Shown here in pieces: positions 51,423 to 64,000 of a DNA stretch of 64,000 nucleotides (position 1 is its first letter; each line of letters begins with the position of its first letter). A program made the translations under genes and the position numbers. Source of the DNA: Dipetalonema caudispina (taxonomy: Eukaryota > Nematoda > Chromadorea > Rhabditida > Onchocercidae); NCBI GenBank assembly GCA_013365325.1, contig JABVXV010000110.1, forward strand, positions 62,001 to 126,000. Reading direction: 5' to 3'. Below the pieces are notes generated by a model. It had not been told where the DNA came from and searched no databases. It saw nothing but the letters and a program-made list of their open reading frames with translations.

Positions 51423-54400
51423 ATGAAAACCATCTCTCATCTTGTTTTTTGCGATAAGCCATGCATAATTGATAAGAAGAAAAGATTTAGTTCCATTTTC
51501 TGCAATGTCCATAAAGTAGAAGCGAAAAAAAAATTATCAGTTCATGTTCAGTTTGGTTATCTGTCCGATGAATTTGAGGAATGTTCACCAAGCAGTCGTT
51601 TTCAGTCCATATCACCTCACATCTCTGGCAACGGTACCAGATCACCACGCCGGAAAAGCAAATCACCTCAGCCACTCGATAACAGGTTCCTACTTCATTC
51701 ATCAGAATCAGCTGAATTAAACATTTCAGCTAACCTGTTTAAGGATACTCATTCGCATAATTATTTTATGGACCTGCGCGTAGTTTTCGTCAAAGTGTAA
51801 ATAAATTCTTAAAATCAATAGAATCAATTCCTAAAATTACAAAGAATTAATGACTTAGTATTCTTGGAACGCTAAAGCTGAGGTGTAAGGGTGAGATGGA
51901 ATAGAAGCGAGTTGCAACTCTTTCATCACTATAACTTATAATTTATGTTCATAAATTCTCTCAATTTCTATGAATTGGGATAAATTTAATTTTAGATTTC
52001 GTGCCTATACCTGGTTAATTTATCAATAATAATGTTCATAACATCTCATTTGCAACAAATATAGACAAGAACAAATTTTTTACAGTACGGAAGGTTGTGG
52101 TAATTGTTCGCCACAAGCTAATGTAATCAGAGATTCGCGACCTGACATCATCGCTTGGCCAACACCGCCCAATGCACAAAGCGGCAATAGCAACAATAAT
52201 CAGGGAAATAGTTCAGAGGAATCTACGAAACTATTCTCCATCCTCAAAGTGGCTTCTTCAAGTAAAGCCTTTTTCTTTGTGAGGAATAAATTAGAGAAAT
52301 TCAACTTTCAAAAATCATTACGGAAAGTCTTGAGTACTTCCAATACTTGACCAAAATCCATTTGGTCTTCAGATAGCATTCATCCAAATTTCAAAGATTA
52401 AAATAGTCTATATATAAGTAAATTTTTCTAATTCAGCTGCACCTCGAGGGAGAGAAAGCGAGCTGAAAAAGAAAATACAAACTCTGGAAGACACGGTTGC
52501 CGAATATGAGCGACAGAAATACAATGTTATGGGTACATTTAGGTTAGGCTAACGGGTTATTTTCCAAAATTTTCAAATGAATTGAAGCATTTTATGGAAG
52601 GATTTTTAATAAAACTAATTTCTTTTTAATTATGCATAAATGAGAAGAACTATTATTTGCAAAATTCATCAGATATGTTTTAGCGAATATAGAGAACGAG
52701 TAGCAGAACGAGAACGAAAATTGGAAGCAGAATATTCTAGCAGAATTATAGCTCTTAGCGAAGAAGTTCTTGGAGCTAAAAAGGATTTTGAAGCTCGAAT
52801 GAAAAGCTTTCAAGCTTTACAAGTACCATTCACTGGTCTTTGCCCTTTCTAAGCATTATAATTATTTACAGAATTCTTAAAATTTGGCTCCTCGTTTCGA
52901 AAACATGTGCCATTAGTTCACTGATTGTATGCAAAAATGCGATTTCCGTCCCCCGAAGTTTCCATTCTTCCTGAATTTGGGTAAGATCTTGAACCCAATT
53001 TAATCTAGGACAAATTTGAGCGAGAAAAAGAACAAGCGCTCGAAAAATTACGCCAAGAGCATCAGAAGGAAATTCAGTTATTGGAGCAACGTTTTTCCGA
53101 GTCACAATTACTCAATCTGGAACAGAAGTAGGTTTTTATGAGACATACCCAATCAAAATAGTTTCTGTCGTTATTTGCATCAGAAAAAATCAAGGTAGTC
53201 ATCCTAGAAACTGTTAAAAAATATCTACTACAGGTATATGATTGAAATTCAACGACTAGAAGAAGAACGAAAAAGCTTAAAAGCTGAAAAGGAGCGACTA
53301 GGAGAGACATTTGAAATGAAACTTCGAAGAGCACAAAGTTTATACGAAACAGAATTAACAGCAGCTAAAATGCTCTATTCAAAAGAACTTGAAGCATTAC
53401 GAGATCATGAAGAAGCTCTCAAGGAGGAACTTTTGGCACGGTAATATTTACATTCAGGTCACAGGATTCCAGTTTGTAATTCATACAAATTTCCAGATAT
53501 AGCCAAGTATAAGCATGCAGTAAACAACTGATAGTCAAGTCGCTGCGTATGTATTGTGGTCCTTAGTTACATATTGCAAAAGCTTGTGTTCCTGAAGCAA
53601 TTGTAAAGCCGGGAAATCAATCCATATTCCTGTTTTATCACTCGCGGTATATAAATAAGTCTATATATACAGGCAAGATGAATTCCATGACCGTCTTCAA
53701 GAATTGCAAAATCAAACAAAGCAAAGTAGAGAAGAACTTGCAACATGTAAAAATGAAGTGACAGCACTAGAAAAACGACTGATAGTAAAGGAAGCAGAAG
53801 TCGTGGCAATTTCGAAAGAGGTACTGGCAATTTTTTTTAAAAATAAATGTTACATGAATTTTAGTGCTTGAAATCTATAACTGATCTTGTCCTTGCCCTC
53901 CTACCTTATTAAAATTAGATGGTTTCTTCACTTACTATTCTAATTCATTTGAGGATGAACCCAAAAAGAAAGAGAACTACGAAATAGGTATCAGTTTTCA
54001 TACAGAATGGCAATATTTCTTTCAGCTTGAGGAAGCTCGCAACGAAACAAACGATTCTTTAAGAAAACTTTCGCAAGTAGAAATCGAATTACAAGAAGCC
54101 AAACAACAATATCGACAGCAGGAAGAGGAATTGCAACGCAAGTCCAGTAATAACTTTCTCATTCATCCCTTTTTTATTCGCGATGGAAAAAAGTGGTTGG
54201 AGGAAGTTATGTGGTGGATAAGTTATAGATTTACTGAATATTGTGGAAACAGCAAAAAGTAAACTGGAAGCATTCATTCGGGATTTACAAGCCGAAGTAA
54301 AAGCATTGAAAAACAAAGTCGAATTTTTGGAGAAGGAACGAGAAAATTTGCAAAGTCAAAGCGAAAGTCAAACAAAATTGCAGAATTCTCAAGTAAATGC

Positions 54401-57400
54401 TCTCGAAGCGGTCAGCATTTTCTTACGATTATTGGAAATAATCAAAATTTTTCTCATTAATTAGTAGACTCAGCGAAATCACTAATGAATAAATAATTCT
54501 TTAAACATACAAATAACCATTTCGAAGTTTCGGCTTTTATAAAATGTAAAAAAATATTTCAAAAAAGATTCGTCAGTATCAAAATGATTGATATACCTAA
54601 AATGGTTAAATTATTTAATGTATAGGTTCTGGAATCAGTAACAAAGGAAAAAGAATCTACGAAGGATCATTATGAAAGCCTTTTGGAGAGAGAACGTCAA
54701 CAAGCAGAAGAACGTGAATATGCAATGAAAAAAGAATTTAGTTCGAAATTAAATGAGCTCGAATCGCAGTACAACAATTTAAAAGATCATCTAGAATATA
54801 ATACGAAGCGAAACGTAGAGCAGGTACACATGCATCAGTTAGCAATTATTTAATTGGAATATCTTCTCATCTGCTATAAAATATTTCAATGTTATGACTT
54901 TCCTATTATCAGTCAGCATTTCCATCTTGAAACATAGCGATTATTCAAGAAATTGCTGAAGGTTTTTAGGAATTTGTCTGTTACTAAAGGTAACATTACG
55001 GTAACTTTGCATTTTAGGAAATAATTGATGTTAAGGAAGAAAACCGTGCATTATTGACGGAAGTGGATGCATTAAAGCATAAGCTTGATCTACTGGTAGA
55101 AAGTAATGATGTATGTTTATTTTCCTAATGATTAGGATGTCCTTCTTTATAACATTGTCGAAAGTGTTGAAAATGTCTCAAGGATGTTTTAAATTCTTTC
55201 CCATTTCGAATCAACTAAATATTGATGTCTTCATCTGTTTGTTTATTCTTCATTAATCCAAATATTTATGATTTTAAAACCGTAATTCGATCTCTAATAC
55301 ACTGAATCACTGATACTATTAAGAACTATGAAACGTTCTTCGATTTATGGATTCGTTCGAAAGCTTGCTTTTCTGAAACATTACTTGAGTTGAATCCATA
55401 TAAGTTCTGAAGAACGTAAGAAACGAAATTTCAGTAAGGCTAATGAATTTCCAAAATGTTCAGGATGGTGACAGTGGAACGGTAAAAAAAATCAAGCAAT
55501 TAATTGATGAAAGTGATCAAATGAAAAAGGAAGTGGAAAAATACAAGGAACTACTGAATAAAAAAGAAATCGAAATAAAAAAATTGGAGCAACTTGAGCG
55601 GCAACATATTACAACTGATGAGCTACCTGTTATCAAAGATGAAATTGGGTGCGTCAATTTACTGTAGGGAAAGTTCTGATCTGAAATGCCAGTCTATGTA
55701 ATTCAATATGTGCATTTGCTAGTAACACAGATTAATGAGATATCAATATTATATTACAGATTCCAATTGATGGATTCAGATGAATATTTGAAAAGGGAAG
55801 AGGAAGTGAAGAAGCTGAAAAGCGAGGTAATACAGAGATTTAATTTACTGATTTCTTTATCGTTTTACTTTTGTGATTCTTGGAATAAATTTTTTAAATT
55901 CTGTTTAGATTGCTGAACTCTTAGCTGAACGAGAAGATGTGGAAGTTTTAAATGAAAATTTAATGAAATTAAAGTCTGAAAATGAGAAATTAGTAAATAA
56001 ACTGAAGGATTCGAATGTTCAAGATCCAAATGATATTAGAAGCAGTGAACAAATGGTATATTATTTTTATGCAATTTGCTTGAATAAATTTAATCAATTC
56101 TTGTAATCAATCACAAGATTGTTTCACTGAAGCTCATCTTACATGTAAATGTATTTTCATCCATTCCTGCAAGAGAGGAATATTACATTAGTAGTGAGAT
56201 TGCGAAGGTTGAAACTCTACAATTGATTACTCCTTATTACTTCAGCAAAACATAGTTTTAGTAGATTTTGAAAGATTCATGCAATTTGTGGTATATTGAT
56301 CTACTGATCCACTTCTGAATTTTCTCTCTTTTTTATTTCAACTTTAGAACGTAAAAAAAAAAAAAATTTTCAAGAGATCTGATGTGGAGCAAAAAAGAAC
56401 TGAAGAGATTAGTCTAAAACGGCAAAGTACGGAAGCCTTAGAAATCAATGAAAGACGCTTACGAGGTATGGAAAAATTTCTTTATGACACTTTTTATCGC
56501 AGATGCCAAACAATAAAGTAATTGAAATAATATAATTATAGTTGGGAAATTCCGTAATTCTTAGCTTTTTTGGATTGGTCGAATGTATGAAGTATGAAAT
56601 GACAGCAAAACCGCGAAATTCATTCATCTTTTCCCTCTTCCGCTCTTTTCGCTGAACGTAGGCACGAATAATAACTTAATTACTTTGCAGTAATTACACC
56701 AGCGTATTATATAGTGACTATTAGCATTAGTGATATCATATTATGGTCACTTTATTTGCCATAATTGTTACCATTCAATTTATTGTTAAATAATTAATCG
56801 CCAATTTCCAGAGGAATTTCAAGCACAGTTGGAGGAACGAATTGAAGAAGAAACGCTAAGAGTAACATCAAAATACGAAATGGAAATTAAAGAAGCCAAA
56901 AACAATGCTAATGAAAAGGTTATTTTTTTCAGTGATAGTAAAGTCATATCTATAACAATTGAGGGTTATTAAATCTAGAATTGCAGAAAGAGAGATTGCA
57001 CCTTTTGGAATCCTTAAGGCAAGGAACTTTCCTGAATTTTCGTAGCACTTCAATAATCTTGGCTGTAGTTTTCAAATTTCAAAGGATTTTTTGACACTAA
57101 GTGAACTGAGTATGGATTTTCAGAATAGAGAATTAGAAGCGAATATGAAGATGCTGAAAAATGACTGCAGTCAAAAAACAAAACAAATTACCGAGCTATC
57201 CGATAAAAATAAGAAATTAACAGATGAAATAAGTGCCATACGAAGTGAACTTGAAAAGAAAAACCAAGAAATTAAGAATTTCAGTAAAAAGACGGATGAA
57301 TATCTCAGGTAAAAATTGATTTAATTTGATGAATTAATCAATAGTTTCAAGATTTCTTTAAAAAAAAACCCAACAGATCATTTTAATCTGATGACGCAAC

Positions 57401-59085
57401 AGTATGAATTTCTGATGGCATTTCAAATTTCATCAGGAAGCGAGAAAATCAGCAAGCTCAGATCCTTGAGAAAAAAATCATAAACTTGAACAAGGAGCAC
57501 GAAAAAACGATCGAAATGATGAGAAAACATGAAACGGAATTGATTAGCAAGTATCAGAAGCTTCAGCAGCAGCTTACAACTAAGTTCGGGTTCTTACATA
57601 TTTTGTTAAGTGCTTTTTTGTTTATATATCTTAAAAACCTGTTAAAACTAGGTAAAATACCAATGCCCAAGTTTTGAAATAGATTTTATACAGCGAAACT
57701 CTGCCACTGATAGTCTTCCTGAAAATTTTGTCAGGAAGAAAATTACTCATATCGTGGATTAGTAACAATTTTTCAGGCCTGAAACTGGAACGCACGGAAT
57801 ACAAACGAATGCTGATGATGGAAATGATGCAGGAACGAGCAAAATAAATTTGGAGTTGAGTGAGCAAATGCAACAGCTGCGCAATGCACTTGGAGTGAGA
57901 TAATATTCTTATGTATCTGCTCACTATTTTGTTTAGAATGGTATATAAATATCTTTTGAAAGTTCCAAGGTCGGACTTTCATGATACGGAAACAATTGAG
58001 CTTCTTTATTGAACTGAAGTATCTAAAAAATTTTCTCATCAACTATTTAGGAAAAAGATGCTCTTATATCTCAGTTGCAAAAAGCACTGGAGATTTTGCA
58101 AGAATCCGAAATAGAGGGCAAGAAAAACAGATCGGTTTGTTATTTTTCAACAGTTGTTGTAACATTGCTTACATTTCGGCTTTGGTACACTAACATAAAA
58201 CTGAAAAAAGCTTTCATAAGTCGTACAGAATTACTTAGATTGAAAATCTACTCTTTGAATTCACTTATTCGATCTTACCTTCAACGCAGAAATATATTGC
58301 TTCAGAACAGTTTCACGGCTGGCGAAGGTTCCAAAAACCACACGATTACAAGTAATTTACAAATTATACTTACTGAAACGCAACGACAAGCTAAAAATAA
58401 TGCGAAAAGTAGAGATGGACAAGAGCCTGCTAAGGGGAAGAAAAACAAGGAAAAAGAAAATAGCGGAAAGGACAAAGTGAAGTCAGTTATTTTATTTTGA
58501 TTTTTGTTCCGTATTTATCAATAACAGTTAATTTGATCCAATTTTCGGTTCAAAAAACTAAAAACGTCAAACAAATCCACCTATCTGGCTTCCGACCTCA
58601 AATTGGCTAGTTTCAATTTCAATTTTTTGATTCAATAAAATCCTCATTCCAGTCATTGCATAACTGGTATACCAAGGCCAAAGTCACCCGGCCATTCCAC
58701 CCGACTTTATGAACGTACTCTTACAAAGTCAAAATCACCGACGATAGATCTAATAAAGCAGAAAGATGAGAAAAGGTAACTCACATTCAAGCATTAATTT
58801 GGACTAGGATCCACATTTTAAATGCTCTGATTTTGTGCTTTACCTACTAGGATGAAGAGTTTCTGGAAGATGTTGGAAGTCTGCTGCTCCAATCTTATTT
58901 TCAGAAGTTTGTTGTACCCGGATTTCGAACGACCTTCATTGACTGACGAGCATAGGCGAAGCTCTCCTGGACACCAGACAACGTCACGTTCCAAAAAAGA
59001 GACCACTTCGTCATCTGTTGGTTCATCTAATTCTTCGGGTAATAAGGATAAGGATGATTTGAAGAGACCTGCTTGGAAGTTTTAA
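51423..59085 (+). CDS. FAM184-like long coiled-coil protein
   Basis: The gene has 23 proposed exons: 51423-51685, 52086-52261, 52437-52542, 52684-52822, 53009-53127, 53234-53440, 53673-53820, 54026-54146, 54253-54410, 54626-54823, 55018-55110, 55464-55648, 55760-55826, 55909-56055, 56348-56465, 56812-56918, 57124-57308, 57437-57583, 57777-57894, 58051-58134, 58306-58481, 58653-58775 and 58905-59085. Together they give 1121 aa with every junction in phase. After a Ser/Pro-rich N-terminus of about 145 residues, the sequence KKIQTLEDTVAEYERQKYNV, FSEYRERVAERERKLEAEYS, RMKSFQALQDKFEREKEQAL and KLRRAQSLYETELTAAK aligns in order with the conserved N-terminal part of vertebrate FAM184A/B. The rest is almost continuous coiled coil (Glu/Lys/Gln heptads) to about residue 960. 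A Ser/Lys-rich tail follows, ending KRPAWKF. FAM184 function is poorly known. The first exon and its start at 51423 are the least certain part. Confidence 0.85.
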
Positions 59086-59089
59086 TAAA
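59084..59089 (+). terminator. AATAAA overlapping the FAM184-like stop codon
   Basis: The terminal TTTTAATAAAA places a canonical AATAAA directly over the TAA stop. Whether it is the used polyadenylation signal is not known. If so, the 3' UTR would be extremely short. Confidence 0.3.
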
Positions 59090-60926
59090 ACTATTACCGA
59101 CATTCGATGAACTATTCATTGTTTTCTTGCACCTTTTTGCTCCGAACTTGCTGAAATAGCGCACAACAAATTGTATCACAATTGGTTTATTCTTCTGGGA
59201 TAATATTTTTATCAAATCTAGCAAAACTTTTAGTATGCATGATAGAATGCATGAGGAAATTTTAGCAGTTCATTTAAATCAATTGCATTTAATTTCATCT
59301 CATTGGGAATGTTTAAGAAGCCTAGACATAACACCAATCATTTACAACTTTCTGCAACAGTTTACATTAAATTGTACCAGAAAATGGTTAAAATCGTTTG
59401 TTTGGTTCCCGAGGAACTTTTTTCCACAGACTTCGAGACAAAGTTTTTCCTGGTTATCATTTTGAATTTACAACTCATATAAGTCATCGAAACCATGTGT
59501 TTGACCATTATTACTAGTCTGTATGTCGTGTTCTTACATCAGCTGTACATTTGATTGATGGATTATCGTACATACATTATATATTCATATAATGTATGGC
59601 TAGTTTATCCATACTGTTGTAAATCTAATATTCTGCACAAATATGATAAATGTTTTAATTGATTTCATTACCTAATAGTATTTGGAAGACTGAATTTCAG
59701 CAACTATTAGCAGAAGATGCACAAAAGAGATAATTAATGACTAGAAGCTTCCATATTTGAAACAAATCCATATCCTTCTCCTATAATTTGTTTTCGTGTT
59801 TTCCGATTTTCCATCAGAGCCATTTGATATCTTCGTGATAATGACATGAAGTTGGGGAATCATTCATTGACTATCCAGTAAAGCGAAGCTGAATTCCGTA
59901 AGCTTTATAAGCTTTATGTATCATCGATGAATGTGATAGATAAACATTATACTGTTCTGAATTACAGGATTACACACACATAGACTTACTCATTAGTAGC
60001 AGCAGTTCGTTTCAAATTCGGCAATTAACTAAACAACTCTGATAACGAAGGTCAAACTGAACAGGATGAGCAAGTATGGCATGAATCTTCCCTACGAAAC
60101 TTTAGCAATAAGAGATTGATTATGGCAATGTTACTGTCGCTATATATGTATTTGTTTAGAGATTTCAATAAATTTTCTATTATCATCGAAGCAAACCAAT
60201 TAGAGATAAATTAGACGAAATTCGCATACAATAATGTCTGATCTCGTAATGACCGCCTGCTATCAACATATGTATTACTTTTGTAAGGAAATGAGCAAAA
60301 TCCTACGATATTTATGCAAATTTTGATCCTGCCGATATTTTCATGTTGGGATCTCATGTCCTTCTTCACACCTCCCCGCACAACTTCCGCCTCACTACTT
60401 CCCATTCTTTTTCTCATGGATCCTTAAACGACTTCCTTTAAATAGTCATTTCTCGACTTTGTATCATCTACTCGTCATTCCCTTTACAAAAAATTCATCC
60501 ATCTACTCACACCTACACACATACACATACACACAGACACAGACACAGATACAGACAAAGACACACACACAGACACAGACATACACACAAACACAAACAC
60601 ATTCATACGTAGACATGCAGACGTGGACGGGCCCAGGACTATCGGCCAGCGGTAGCTGGAATCGATGCGACATTTCACTACACTTTTTTAGATCAATAAT
60701 ATATCGATCCCTTTCTGTTTCAAAGTTTCCATTCTGCGTGAATTGATCCCACGACTGTGCAAATATAAAGTTATTGGATTTGATCAGATCCAAGCATTTT
60801 TGCATTCTCTTCATTTCGTATTAAGGAAAAAAAAAAAAAAAAACAATTCATTTAAGTCTTGAAAAATAAGTATTAATTAAAGGAGAATTTCGTTTTTCTC
60901 GGCACGAAATATTTTCCCCAAATTGA
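59090..60926. other. Intergenic region between FAM184-like and RASSF genes
   Basis: About 1.8 kb containing a CA-rich microsatellite and an A run near 60827-60842. Open frame 59235-59465 has no known motif. The minus-strand Val/Cys-rich frames over 60484-60814 are simply translations of the microsatellite. Confidence 0.5.
60508..60606. repeat. CA/CAGA microsatellite
   Basis: The stretch alternates acacac and acagac units (for example cacagacacagacacagata) for roughly 100 bp. A smaller related CA-rich patch occurs at 61027-61080. Confidence 0.9.
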
Positions 60927-60946
60927 ATGACTTATCCCTCCTGTGT

Positions 60947-61209
60947 TACAACCCCTTTCCTTCTCTTCGATATTGATGACCCAAAGGACAGTTTAGATCG
61001 GCGAAGGATACTTGCTGATCTTCTAAATACACATATTCACATACTCACATACAGACAAACAGGCACACACATGCACAAACTTTTCACAGTTTTTTGCTTT
61101 AAATGTAAAATGTCAATTTATAGCATCATTTTAATTTATTAGATATGATTTGGAGGATGCCATCAAGGTCATCTGGGATGGGAAGGATCCATATGGAGAG
61201 TTACATTGA
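60947..61209 (+). other. Unassigned conserved-looking coding fragments upstream of RASSF
   Basis: Two segments read like protein: 60947-61020 (DSLDRRRILADLL, open behind a T/C-rich tract and an AAAG acceptor-like site) and 61142-61209 (YDLEDAIKVIWDGKDPYGEL then His and a stop, behind a TTTATTAG acceptor). Composition and codon use are gene-like, but I could not join them with in-phase donors, because a CA-rich patch lies between. They could be the last exons of an unrecognised gene whose 5' exons I missed, or chance frames. I do not recognise a family. Confidence 0.3.
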
Positions 61210-61250
61210 GATTAGGATTCATTGCTGCCGCTTATTCTGACGTGATTGTT

Positions 61251-61258
61251 ATTTGCAG
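61251..61258 (+). promoter_or_regulatory. Candidate trans-splice acceptor of the RASSF gene
   Basis: ATTTGCAG lies 11 nt before the ATG that begins the conserved RA-domain sequence. No upstream coding exon joins in frame, so a trans-splice or 5'-UTR acceptor is likely. It also argues for the 61270 start over the in-frame ATG at 61246. Confidence 0.45.
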
Positions 61259-61269
61259 CACTGAAGTGG

Positions 61270-64000
61270 ATGGAAATAAAGGTCATTGTGGACGGTGTCG
61301 AACGGAGTGTTTCCGGAATAACGGATAGCACAACATGCGCCCAGATTATTTATGCTCTTGCTCATGCTACAGGACAGAAGGGTCGTTTCGTTTTAATTGA
61401 AAATTTTCGAAATATGGTGAGTGTTTAATTTTAGCATTAAAAAATCCGGCCAACGGTTTGGCGTGATCAGAAAAAATTCCTAGATATAATGCCGAATAAT
61501 ACGGAAGGAACATTAACTGATGACTCGATAGTTTTCCAGTCAAAAACTTTTCTAATATCCTTTCCAGAAATTATTTGGAGAATGCTGGCAGTATAGTAAA
61601 AAAATTAAGGCCCTGAAAATAAATTATAAACTTTCTGCTTTAGGAAAGAAGTCTGGCACCATTGGATCGACCGCTTGAAATGTTGCGAAAATGGGGTACT
61701 CATTCACGTTGCGTGACGTTTCTTCTGAAGCATCTAGATGAAGGCCCATCATCCGTTACTAGCGAAACTTATCTTATTGATACTGATGATCGATTGGTAC
61801 TAATCACTGTTTGATCTTTTTTACTTCCAATCATTCTGATACAGGAGTTCAATTCAAAAACCCTACCATTTGCGAGATTTTCCCGTTATTTTTTTTATAT
61901 ATATATATTAGTTTTGACTAACAAAAAAAAGTGGTATCCCCTTATTTCTAGAAAGTCTTGAAAGATTCCATTTTTGCTCAGGAAATTCACATAACTCACA
62001 GATGAACATGACAAAGAAAATTTAAAACCCGAAAGCAATCGTTGGCTTTATTATTGAATGTTGAGAAGATTTTTCGTTTCGCAGAATTCAGTTTTTGTTT
62101 ATTCCAACCATTTTTTCTGGGAAAAATGGTGAAGTGTTTCTGAAAAGGTACAGCCAGGAATAGGTATTTCTAAATGATAACTTTCAAAGATAAGGTTGAT
62201 TCCACTGGTAACTTGCGCTTTCTCTTTCTACTGAATTATTCCTCATCAAAGTTCATCTTTGTATACAAATTATATGTTAGTCCAATAACAGAGTGCTTCT
62301 TTTTTGTGATTTCAATCGATTTTCTATTAGCGAAGGTTACCTTGCCACTTTCCATATCATATCTGGTTTGATTAATTTTGCTTTATTCTTCGTTAAATTT
62401 TTGCTAATTTCTCTTAAATTTAAGGAAAATTCACAACTAGAAGAATCATCCTTCACTTCACTGGATATTCCTGTACCACAAAGCACACACACCTGCGGTA
62501 CTGATACTGAAGAAAATCGAGGAACGGTTTCTTCCACTGCCGTTCTTCCTTCGATGCCGGGCAAATAGTTTTTCAGTTTACAATTTACTATTTTTGGCTG
62601 AAATTTGCTTAACAATTATCGAATCTTTGCGTTTTGTTTTCTACCATTTTCAAAGTTATAATGAATTTGCAGAACAGTTGTATCTTCCAGTTATCCAGAA
62701 GGTCAGTCCGAAGATGATGACCACCGAGCGAATAAGGAGTCGTCCACCTCCACCGGGTAAGTTATTATGTTTGATTAAACAGTAGCAGAAGAGAAATGAT
62801 TGGGTATTGCGGTGATCCCGTTTGTTGTCATTTTTCATTGATATTTTTTCTTATCATTTACTAATCCAAAACATGTGGTTTCCACTGTAGACATATCTCT
62901 AATCAAAATTTTGAGTTTTTTTTTTTTTTTTTTTTTTTTCAAATAAAACAGAGCTTCGCAAGTTGTGGGATTATTGTAGCTTACCATGAAGTAATTGAAC
63001 AGCGTTTCACTTCCTTATCCAGACAGAATACACCATCCTCATCATTAACACCATTACAATCAGCGGATACTTCCATCAGTGATCAGTGGCGCCTTACCAA
63101 GTTAGTTAACTGTGGCGACATTCTCCTTAGCTGTCTTACTAACAAATCATCACACTCGTTGTTTTAAAAAATAAAGTCAACTTTTTTTTTGTCCTTAAAT
63201 TCTTCACCTGTCTGAGAGTTCTGTTCTATCCTAACAACTCACAACTTTCTATCTTAAAGAACTTGAGTAAAAAGGTAATTGTAAAACTTTTCAGCGGTGC
63301 AACGTCCCAGCCAATCAATTTGGATAGCGGTGGTGTTTTGACAAGTAAATTTTGTTGTTTCTCATATTTTAGCTCTTTCAGAGGAAAATTCGAATTTATT
63401 TCATAGTGACTGAATACTTCTATTGTTTTTTCCAACTACAATGGTTTCCCTAATTGTAATGGGAAAAACCTTATGCCGCAACTGACAAAGGAATTTTAAC
63501 CCATCTGATTTAACATTAGTTTGAATCAGTTAATTTTTTTCGTGAATTCCTGGAAATTTGTAAAGTCATTATATGATACCAGACATGCATCAATTTCCTA
63601 TTTTCCTTTCGATATTGTTCGTTTTTTTTTACAGAAAAATTGAGCTCTACTGCTTTGGAAGAACTGATTAAAAACCAGAAGCAAGTTATCGATCAACAGA
63701 AAGCTTATCTAGCGAGACTGGATCTTACCGTCGACAATGACCAACAACGTGAAGTTATCCAGGTAATTATTGTGCACGAATAACTGTTATATTCTTTAGT
63801 AACCTTTAAATTTTTTGAAATAACAAAGTCCCGCAGGTTGAGTTCCTTCCAGGTAAGATATTCTTGATCATAAAAAATTTATGGATTTTAGTTATGAGAA
63901 GTCCTTCCTTACATTCCGAGACATCGTTTAACAATTATAATTACAGCCGTAACTGCATGCAATCATGAAAGATCCATTAGGAACCTTAATTTTTTATGCA
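61270..64000 (+). CDS. RASSF7/8-type Ras-association domain protein (3' end beyond window)
   Basis: N-terminal RASSF proteins (RASSF7-10) carry an N-terminal RA domain and a coiled coil, and act in junction and cell-growth control. Exons: 61270-61416, 61644-61796, 62425-62497, 62678-62756, 63023-63100, 63295-63344 and 63635-63762, with phases closing and a further donor GTAATT at 63763 leading out of the window. The RA domain (residues 1 to about 90) starts MEIKVIVDGVERSVSGITDS and has TTCAQIIYALAHATGQKGRF and APLDRPLEMLRKWGTHSRCV, matching RASSF7/8 (MELKVWVDG..., TTCQEVVIALAQATGQTGRF). A Ser/Thr-rich linker follows. The coiled coil starts with LSSTALEELIKNQKQVIDQQ. Exons 3-5 are set by phase alone and could differ. 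In exon 3 the frame stays open past the chosen donor to a stop near 62568, so an alternative short form is possible. Confidence 0.85.
62919..62940. repeat. Poly(T) tract in a RASSF intron
   Basis: About 22 T residues occur in the intron before exon 63023-63100. It may serve as an extended polypyrimidine tract, but its position is about 80 nt from the chosen acceptor. Confidence 0.8.

Noticed and set aside
60484..60814. Minus-strand Cys/Val-rich open frames
   Set aside because: They are translations of the CA/CAGA microsatellite, not genes.

Overview
The window looks like nuclear DNA of a parasitic nematode, most likely a filarial (onchocercid) worm. It is AT-rich. Genes are cut into many exons of about 50-300 bp with GT..AG introns of 50-400 bp and acceptors of the (T)nTTTCAG type. 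Acceptor-like sites sit just upstream of some start codons, as expected for spliced-leader trans-splicing. All products are animal proteins. No bacterial, phage, CRISPR or intact mobile-element content was seen. Gene models below were built by hand from exon translations, and nearly all exon junctions close in phase.

Left third (1-19.2 kb): a RUFY-type RUN-domain/coiled-coil endosomal adaptor on the minus strand, cut by the left edge; API5 (apoptosis inhibitor 5) on the plus strand; TRAPPC12 (TRAPP complex/TPR protein) on the plus strand close behind API5; then a complete eight-exon innexin on the minus strand.

Middle (22.7-44.7 kb): a compact BMAL/CYCLE-type bHLH-PAS factor (plus); a ten-exon plasma-membrane syntaxin (minus); troponin I (plus); a secreted protein with DM13-type domains (plus); and a tiny three-exon secreted-peptide precursor (minus) that resembles a neuropeptide gene.

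Right third (51.4-64 kb): a 23-exon FAM184-like coiled-coil protein (plus), then the 5' half of a RASSF7/8-type Ras-association gene (plus) running off the right edge. Between genes are long AT-rich stretches (12.6-16.0, 19.2-22.7, 29.5-34.4, 44.7-51.4 kb) in which only homopolymer runs, short tandem repeats and non-conserved ORFs were seen. The genes do not form one pathway. Several belong to neuromuscular or membrane-traffic biology: syntaxin, innexin, troponin I, RUFY, TRAPPC12 and the peptide precursor. The items most worth follow-up are the BMAL-class factor, the putative peptide precursor, and several alternative-splicing possibilities.
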